14,673 nt of DNA from Bog-756 sp052143895 (GTDB taxonomy: Bacteria > Actinomycetota > Acidimicrobiia > Acidimicrobiales > RAAP-2): the NCBI GenBank assembly GCA_052143895.1, contig JBKQRT010000007.1:1-14673 (forward strand), in the 5' to 3' direction. Position 1 is the first letter of the stretch; every line of letters begins with the position of its first letter. The notes beneath the pieces were generated by a model. The model was not told where the DNA came from. It saw nothing but the letters and a program-made list of their open reading frames with translations, and searched no databases. The position numbers and the translations under genes are program-made. Positions 11,656 through 14,673 of this stretch are shown here, one piece after another.

Positions 11656-13016
11656 CCGGTGGCCTCCCGCCGCGGCATCGACAGCTCGACCTCGGTGCCC
11701 CGCCCGGGCGCGGAGCGGATGGCCACGGAGCCCCCGCCCCTGGCCATGCGTTCGCGGATCGACCGGGCGATGCCCTGGCGGTCCTCGGGGACGGCCGCCG
11801 GGTCGAACCCACAGCCGCGGTCCCGGACGAAGAGCATGACCGTGTCCGGTTCGACCTCGGCGTAGAGGGAGACTTGGTCGGCACCCGACCACTTGGCCGC
11901 GTTGACCGTGGCCTCGCGGCAGGCGTCGAGCAGGGAGCGGAGACCGTCGGTCAGGGGGCAGTCCCCGACCACCACCACCTGCACGGTGATGCCGTGGTCG
12001 GCCTCGACCGTGCGCTGGACGAGGCCGATGCCCTCGGCAAGGGTGGACACGTCCTGGCCGAGGGCGCCGGGCAGGCGGCCCTCGAAGAGCCAGGACCGGA
12101 GCTCGCGCTCCTGGGCGCGGGCCAGGCGCACCACGTGCTGGGGGTCGTCGGCCGACCGCTGGATGAGGGCGAGCGTCTGGAGCACCGAGTCGTGGACGTG
12201 GGCGGCCATCTGGGCCCGCTCCTCGGCGAGTGCCCGGGCCTGCCGTTCCGAGATGAGGTCTCGCACCAGGCTCAGCCACCACGGGCCGAACACCACCACG
12301 ATGGCGGCGACGACCAGCAGTGCGCCGCCCACCGGTCGGAGCACGGCGCCGGTCGGGTGACCGTTGACGAGCAGGAGGAGGCCAGCGACCCCGACCGCCA
12401 CGCCGACGGCGGTGCGTGCCACCAGCAGCCGGCGGCTCGGTGAGTCGGCACCGGTGCGGAGCATCGGGAGGAGGTCGTCGTTGATCCAGAGCCGCTCCTG
12501 GTCACTGGCGTTGCGGCGGATCAGGATGGCGGCGGCCACGGCGAGGAAGACCGGCCAGCCGAACGAGCCCAGGTAGCCCAGATGGAGCGTCCCGGCGAGG
12601 ACCTGGGCGACCACCAGGACCGGAATGATCGCCACCACCAACCGGAGGCCGCGTCGGTCGGTGACGGCCCGGGAGAAGATCGTGGTGTCCTCACCCCGCA
12701 GGGGCAGGAAGAGCCACGCCACCGCGTAGGCCAGGATGCCGATGCCGCTCCCGAGCGAGAGCAGGACGACCGCGATGCGCACCAGCGTCACGTCGATGCC
12801 CGTGGCCTGTGCCAGGCCGCCGCAGACGCCGGCCACCACGCGGGCGTCGGGGCTCCTCCGGAGCGGCCCCCGCAGGTGGCGGTGCCGGCCGCCGCCGACG
12901 CCGCGACCCGGGCGGACCCAGGGGGGTCCGTGGTGCGGGCCGGGGCCGCCGGGGGCGGCCCGGTGCTGCCACAGGCCGCGGCCGGCCCCGGGTGCGGGGT
13001 ACGACTCCGGTGGCAC
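11652..13016 (-). CDS. Membrane sensor histidine kinase with N-terminal PspC domain
   Basis: 454 residues from a GTG at 13016. Residues 1-50 are a Gly/Pro/His/Arg-rich cytoplasmic leader. A PspC domain spans about 54-108 (DARVVAGVCGGLAQATGIDVTLVRI, then a membrane helix). Further membrane segments are near 125-143, 148-166, 199-218 and 228-246. The dimerisation box (HisKA_3 type) is HVHDSVLQTLALIQR with phosphoacceptor H275. The ATPase domain has the N-box EATVNAAK (N372) and G1 box DRGCGFD (399-405). So it is an intramembrane-sensing kinase; PspC domains in phage-shock systems respond to membrane stress. PspC-kinase fusions are known in Actinobacteria. The start has only a weak SD (CCAGG 7 nt away), but no better start precedes the PspC domain. 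Divergent from a stand-alone PspC gene 158 bp away. Confidence 0.92.
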   Translation of the reverse strand: MPPESYPAPGAGRGLWQHRAAPGGPGPHHGPPWVRPGRGVGGGRHRHLRGPLRRSPDARVVAGVCGGLAQATGIDVTLVRIAVVLLSLGSGIGILAYAVAWLFLPLRGEDTTIFSRAVTDRRGLRLVVAIIPVLVVAQVLAGTLHLGYLGSFGWPVFLAVAAAILIRRNASDQERLWINDDLLPMLRTGADSPSRRLLVARTAVGVAVGVAGLLLLVNGHPTGAVLRPVGGALLVVAAIVVVFGPWWLSLVRDLISERQARALAEERAQMAAHVHDSVLQTLALIQRSADDPQHVVRLARAQERELRSWLFEGRLPGALGQDVSTLAEGIGLVQRTVEADHGITVQVVVVGDCPLTDGLRSLLDACREATVNAAKWSGADQVSLYAEVEPDTVMLFVRDRGCGFDPAAVPEDRQGIARSIRERMARGGGSVAIRSAPGRGTEVELSMPRREATG

Positions 13017-13079
13017 CCCGGTGCCTGGATCCGTGAACTGAGCGATATCCGATGTTCGCGCACCCTCTCGCCGTGGGCC

Positions 13080-13097
13080 ATCAGGGATGACCCTGAT
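13080..13097. promoter_or_regulatory. Candidate operator palindrome 1 in the kinase/PspC divergent spacer
   Basis: ATCAGGG (13080-13086) and CCCTGAT (13091-13097) flank ATGA, a perfect 7+7 inverted repeat. The half-site TCAGGG recurs as a direct copy at 13113-13118. Size and symmetry suit a dimeric NarL-type regulator. Confidence 0.4.
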
Positions 13098-13133
13098 CCG
13101 TCGGGGCCGTCCTCAGGGTCCGACCAGGGACCT

Positions 13134-13146
13134 GCCGGATTCCGGC
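13134..13146. promoter_or_regulatory. Candidate operator palindrome 2 in the kinase/PspC divergent spacer
   Basis: GCCGGA-T-TCCGGC is a perfect 13-bp odd palindrome, 28 nt before the PspC start codon. Its sequence differs from palindrome 1, so a different protein or chance in GC-rich DNA are both possible. Confidence 0.25.
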
Positions 13147-13158
13147 GGGCCCCGTGCT

Positions 13159-13173
13159 CCGTCAGGCTGACGG
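13159..13173. promoter_or_regulatory. Palindrome 3 directly before the PspC start codon
   Basis: CCGTCAG-G-CTGACGG ends one base before the ATG at 13175 and occupies the place of the Shine-Dalgarno. As RNA it would form a hairpin over the initiation region; as DNA it could be an operator. No other ribosome binding site is visible for this gene. Confidence 0.4.
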
Positions 13174-13174
13174 C

Positions 13175-13477
13175 ATGGAACACACCACCTCTTCCGACAC
13201 CGGCGACACCGCTGGCGGCACCCACGCCACCGCACCACCTCCACCCGAGGACCGGCTGCATCGCCGGCGCGACGGTCGGATGCTGGCCGGCGTGGCCGCC
13301 GGACTCGCCGACTACTTCGACATCGACCCGACCCTCGTCCGCATCGCCTTCGTGGTGCTGGCGGTGGTCGGCGGTCTGGCCGTCCCGCTCTACCTCGCCG
13401 GCTGGCTGCTCATCCCCGAGGAGGGTGCCGACCGTTCGGTGGCCGAGGACCTGCTCGAACGGGAGCGGGCGCGCTGA
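13175..13477 (+). CDS. Stand-alone PspC-domain membrane protein
   Basis: 100 residues. Residues 1-25 are a Thr/Ser/Ala/Pro-rich disordered leader; 26-85 are a PspC domain with the typical LHRRRDGRMLAGVAAGLADYFDIDPTLVRIAF opening, then the hydrophobic VVLAVVGGLAVPLYLAGWLLIP. The tail (EEGADRSVAEDLLERERAR) is a charged helix. PspC proteins sit in the cytoplasmic membrane and sense or buffer envelope stress. The ATG at 13175 is preferred to an in-frame ATG at 13154 because the latter would read through palindrome 3 and has no SD. The domain is nearly the same as the N-terminal module of the divergent kinase, suggesting that this protein antagonises or competes with the kinase sensor, or is its target gene. 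A hairpin terminator follows 4 nt after the stop codon. Confidence 0.9.
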   Translation: MEHTTSSDTGDTAGGTHATAPPPPEDRLHRRRDGRMLAGVAAGLADYFDIDPTLVRIAFVVLAVVGGLAVPLYLAGWLLIPEEGADRSVAEDLLERERAR

Positions 13478-13480
13478 CCC

Positions 13481-13509
13481 GTCGGCCGGCTCCCGCCGAG
13501 CGAGCCGAC
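13481..13509 (+). terminator. Terminator-like hairpin after the PspC gene
   Basis: GTCGGC (13481-13486) pairs with GCCGAC (13504-13509), and GCTC (13489-13492) with GAGC (13498-13501), around a CCGCC loop: about 10 base pairs with small internal mismatches. It begins 4 nt after the stop. There is no T-run, so some read-through into the DUF1707 gene is likely. Confidence 0.45.
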
Positions 13510-13609
13510 CACACGGACAGCGGGACCATCCCGACAACACCTACACGCCGACCACGCCGAACACCCCGAACGCTCACCACCCGGACCACATCACCAGAAA
13601 GGACATGCC

Positions 13610-14047
13610 GTGCGCTACCGATGGGATCCCGTCTACCCGGCAGGCCGGCGGAGCTCGCCGCCGGCGGACCGCGACCTCCGGGCCTCGGACGCCGAACGCA
13701 ACGACGTCGCCGAGAAGCTCTCCCGCCACTACGCCGACGGGCGACTCGACCAGGTGGAGTTCAAGGCCCGGCTCGACCGGGCGATGGGCGCCACCACGCG
13801 AGGAGACCTCGGCGGCCTGTTCGACGACCTCCCCGACCTTCCCGAGGACCGGCCCCTCGCGCCACCGCGGCGTCGGCACCTGGCCCCGCTCGTCCTCGTC
13901 GTCGCGCTCGTCGTGCTGGCGACAGGGGCGGCGGCCTCCACCGTGCACGTGGGGTGGCTCCTGGCCGTGGCGGTGGTCCTCCTCCTCTGGCACCGGAGCA
14001 CCCGTCGCCATCGGGGTGACCCGGCACGGGACGAGCTCGACCGTTAG
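13610..14047 (+). CDS. DUF1707 membrane protein
   Basis: 145 residues from a GTG with AGAAAGGA 6 nt upstream. Residues 22-74 are a DUF1707 (SHOCT-like) module: DLRASDAERNDVAEKLSRHYADGRLDQVEFKARLDRAMGA, with the conserved R-A-S-D-A-E-R and G-R-L-x-x-x-E-F pattern, ending GDLGGLFDDLP. Two membrane helices follow at about 92-109 and 113-127, then a basic tail. DUF1707 domains are widespread at the N-terminus of actinobacterial membrane proteins, often beside PspC, LiaF-like or kinase genes; the molecular role is not established. Placed 132 nt after the PspC gene and before an ABC ATPase on the same strand, it fits the envelope-stress set. The 100 nt ahead of it (13501-13600) are C/A-rich with only four T, giving an unstructured leader. 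Confidence 0.9.
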   Translation: MRYRWDPVYPAGRRSSPPADRDLRASDAERNDVAEKLSRHYADGRLDQVEFKARLDRAMGATTRGDLGGLFDDLPDLPEDRPLAPPRRRHLAPLVLVVALVVLATGAAASTVHVGWLLAVAVVLLLWHRSTRRHRGDPARDELDR

Positions 14048-14088
14048 GCTCGCGGCGCTCGACCGGTGTCCGCGCTCGCGATCACCGT

Positions 14089-14118
14089 GTCCACGGATCC
14101 GGGCGTCCACGGATCCGG
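14089..14118. repeat. 14-bp direct repeat upstream of the ABC gene
   Basis: GTCCACGGATCCGG occurs at 14089-14102 and 14105-14118, a period of 16 bp. Each copy contains the palindrome CGGATCCG. Two such copies could serve as tandem binding sites; the spacing is not a full number of helical turns. It lies about 120-150 nt before the possible leader peptide. Confidence 0.6.
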
Positions 14119-14241
14119 CCAGCGCGACCGGCACACGCGCCGCTCCGGTCGGGAGCGGGTCAGCCCCCGGGCGGGGTCGCGCCCGTCCCACGCCCCGCCC
14201 GCCGACGGACGACACCGGGCTCGACCAGGAACACTGGAGCC

Positions 14242-14328
14242 ATGACCCTCTGGAGCACGGCCTCGACCGTGTGCCGGTCCTCCCGGGGGGGCGACCGCCG
14301 ACGGCAACCCGAGGAGGCAGTCCGATGA
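14242..14328 (+). CDS. Possible 28-codon leader peptide overlapping the ABC ATPase start
   Basis: An ATG at 14242, with GGAG two bases upstream and AGGA eleven bases upstream, opens 28 codons (MTLWSTASTVCRSS, then an Arg/Gly-rich stretch, ending PEEAVR). Its TGA (14326-14328) overlaps the ABC start codon as ATGA, the same coupling geometry as the kinase/regulator pair. The ABC gene's own GGAGG lies inside this ORF, so ribosomes on the leader would pass over it. No family is recognisable and the spacing of the first SD is poor, so it may be chance. The remaining spacer (14048-14241) shows only the direct repeat at 14089-14118 and no clear promoter. Confidence 0.35.
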   Translation: MTLWSTASTVCRSSRGGDRRRQPEEAVR

Positions 14329-14673
14329 CGACGATCGAAGACGCACACGCCGAGGGGACGCCGACCGGCGACCCGCCGGCGGCCAGGGCGATCGGCTTGG
14401 TCAAGACCTACGGGACGGGTGACGCCGTGGTCCGGGCCCTCGACGGGGTCGACGTCGAGTTGGAGCGGGGGTGCTTCACCGCCGTCATGGGCCCGTCGGG
14501 TTCAGGCAAGTCGACGCTCATGCACTGCATGGCCGGGCTCGACACGCCGACCTCGGGCCGCACCTTCGTCGGCGGCCAGGAGATCGGCCTGCTCGACGAC
14601 GCCGGGCTGACCCAGATGCGCCGGGACCGGATCGGCTTCGTCTTCCAGTCGTTCAACCTTGTCCCGACCCTGA
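14325..14673 (+). CDS. ABC transporter ATP-binding protein, MacB/LolD type, N-terminal part
   Basis: 116 complete codons are present; the gene runs off the right edge. After a 20-residue Thr/Ala/Pro leader the fold is clear: VKTYGTGDAVVRALDGVDVELERG, Walker A GPSGSGKST (56-64), LMHCMAGLDTPTSG and the Q-loop FVFQSFNLVPTL with Q108. The 'RDRIGFVFQSFNLVPTL' segment is typical of MacB/LolD/FtsE-like ATPases working with FtsX-like permeases, used for lipoprotein or antimicrobial-peptide handling at the envelope. A permease gene is expected beyond the edge. GGAGG lies 8 nt before the ATG at 14325. Its position after PspC and DUF1707 genes, facing a PspC kinase, suggests a stress-induced detoxification or envelope-repair transporter. 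Confidence 0.9.
   Translation, partial: MTTIEDAHAEGTPTGDPPAARAIGLVKTYGTGDAVVRALDGVDVELERGCFTAVMGPSGSGKSTLMHCMAGLDTPTSGRTFVGGQEIGLLDDAGLTQMRRDRIGFVFQSFNLVPTL

Noticed and set aside
13604..13610. ATG at 13605 as the start of the DUF1707 gene
   Set aside because: It is in a different frame from the DUF1707 domain; the GTG at 13610 has a properly spaced AGAAAGGA.

Overview
The window is GC-rich DNA (about 70% by eye) with dense coding, many GTG starts and third codon positions that are almost all G or C. It carries a secreted resuscitation-promoting-factor-like cell-wall enzyme, DUF1707 and PspC envelope proteins, a Streptomyces-type GH18 chitinase and a NarL-family two-component pair. Together these point to a chromosomal segment of an actinomycete. 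A deep-branching lineage such as Acidimicrobiia is my guess, from overall gene style only. I see no insertion sequences, tRNAs, rRNAs, phage genes or CRISPR arrays.

Layout. Positions 1-1444 (minus strand) hold an oxidoreductase cluster: an SDR dehydrogenase, an SRPBCC-fold protein and the first 34 codons of a luciferase-like monooxygenase that leaves the left edge. At 1611-2240 (plus) is an AlkA-type DNA glycosylase, convergent with a secreted GH18 chitinase (2260-3252, minus). Next on the minus strand come glucose-6-phosphate dehydrogenase (zwf, 3339-4841) and a NERD-domain protein (4971-5615). A structured divergent spacer leads to a two-CBS-domain protein (5801-6232, plus) and a CbiX-type chelatase (6300-6749, plus). 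That gene converges on an Rpf-like secreted muralytic enzyme (6804-7913, minus). Two doubtful small ORFs (8004-8290) separate it from glmS (8501-10315, minus), which follows a small helical protein gene of unknown function (10325-10594).

The right third (10999-14673) looks like one cell-envelope stress locus. A histidine kinase with an N-terminal PspC sensor module and its LuxR-type response regulator overlap by ATGA on the minus strand. Divergent from them, on the plus strand, are a stand-alone PspC protein, a DUF1707 membrane protein, a possible 28-codon leader peptide and the start of a MacB/LolD-type ABC ATPase that leaves the right edge. The shared 158-bp divergent spacer contains three perfect short palindromes and a repeated TCAGGG half-site, which are candidate operators for the regulator.

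The longest gene-free stretch is 10595-10998. It holds an AT-rich island with operator-like palindromes, a G-quadruplex motif, an 11-bp tandem repeat and two large inverted repeats sharing the decamer CCGGACCCGG. I do not see a clearly new biological system. The best leads are the PspC kinase regulon, the structured leader of the CBS gene, the NERD protein lacking a usual acidic residue, and the repeat-rich spacer upstream of the glmS unit.
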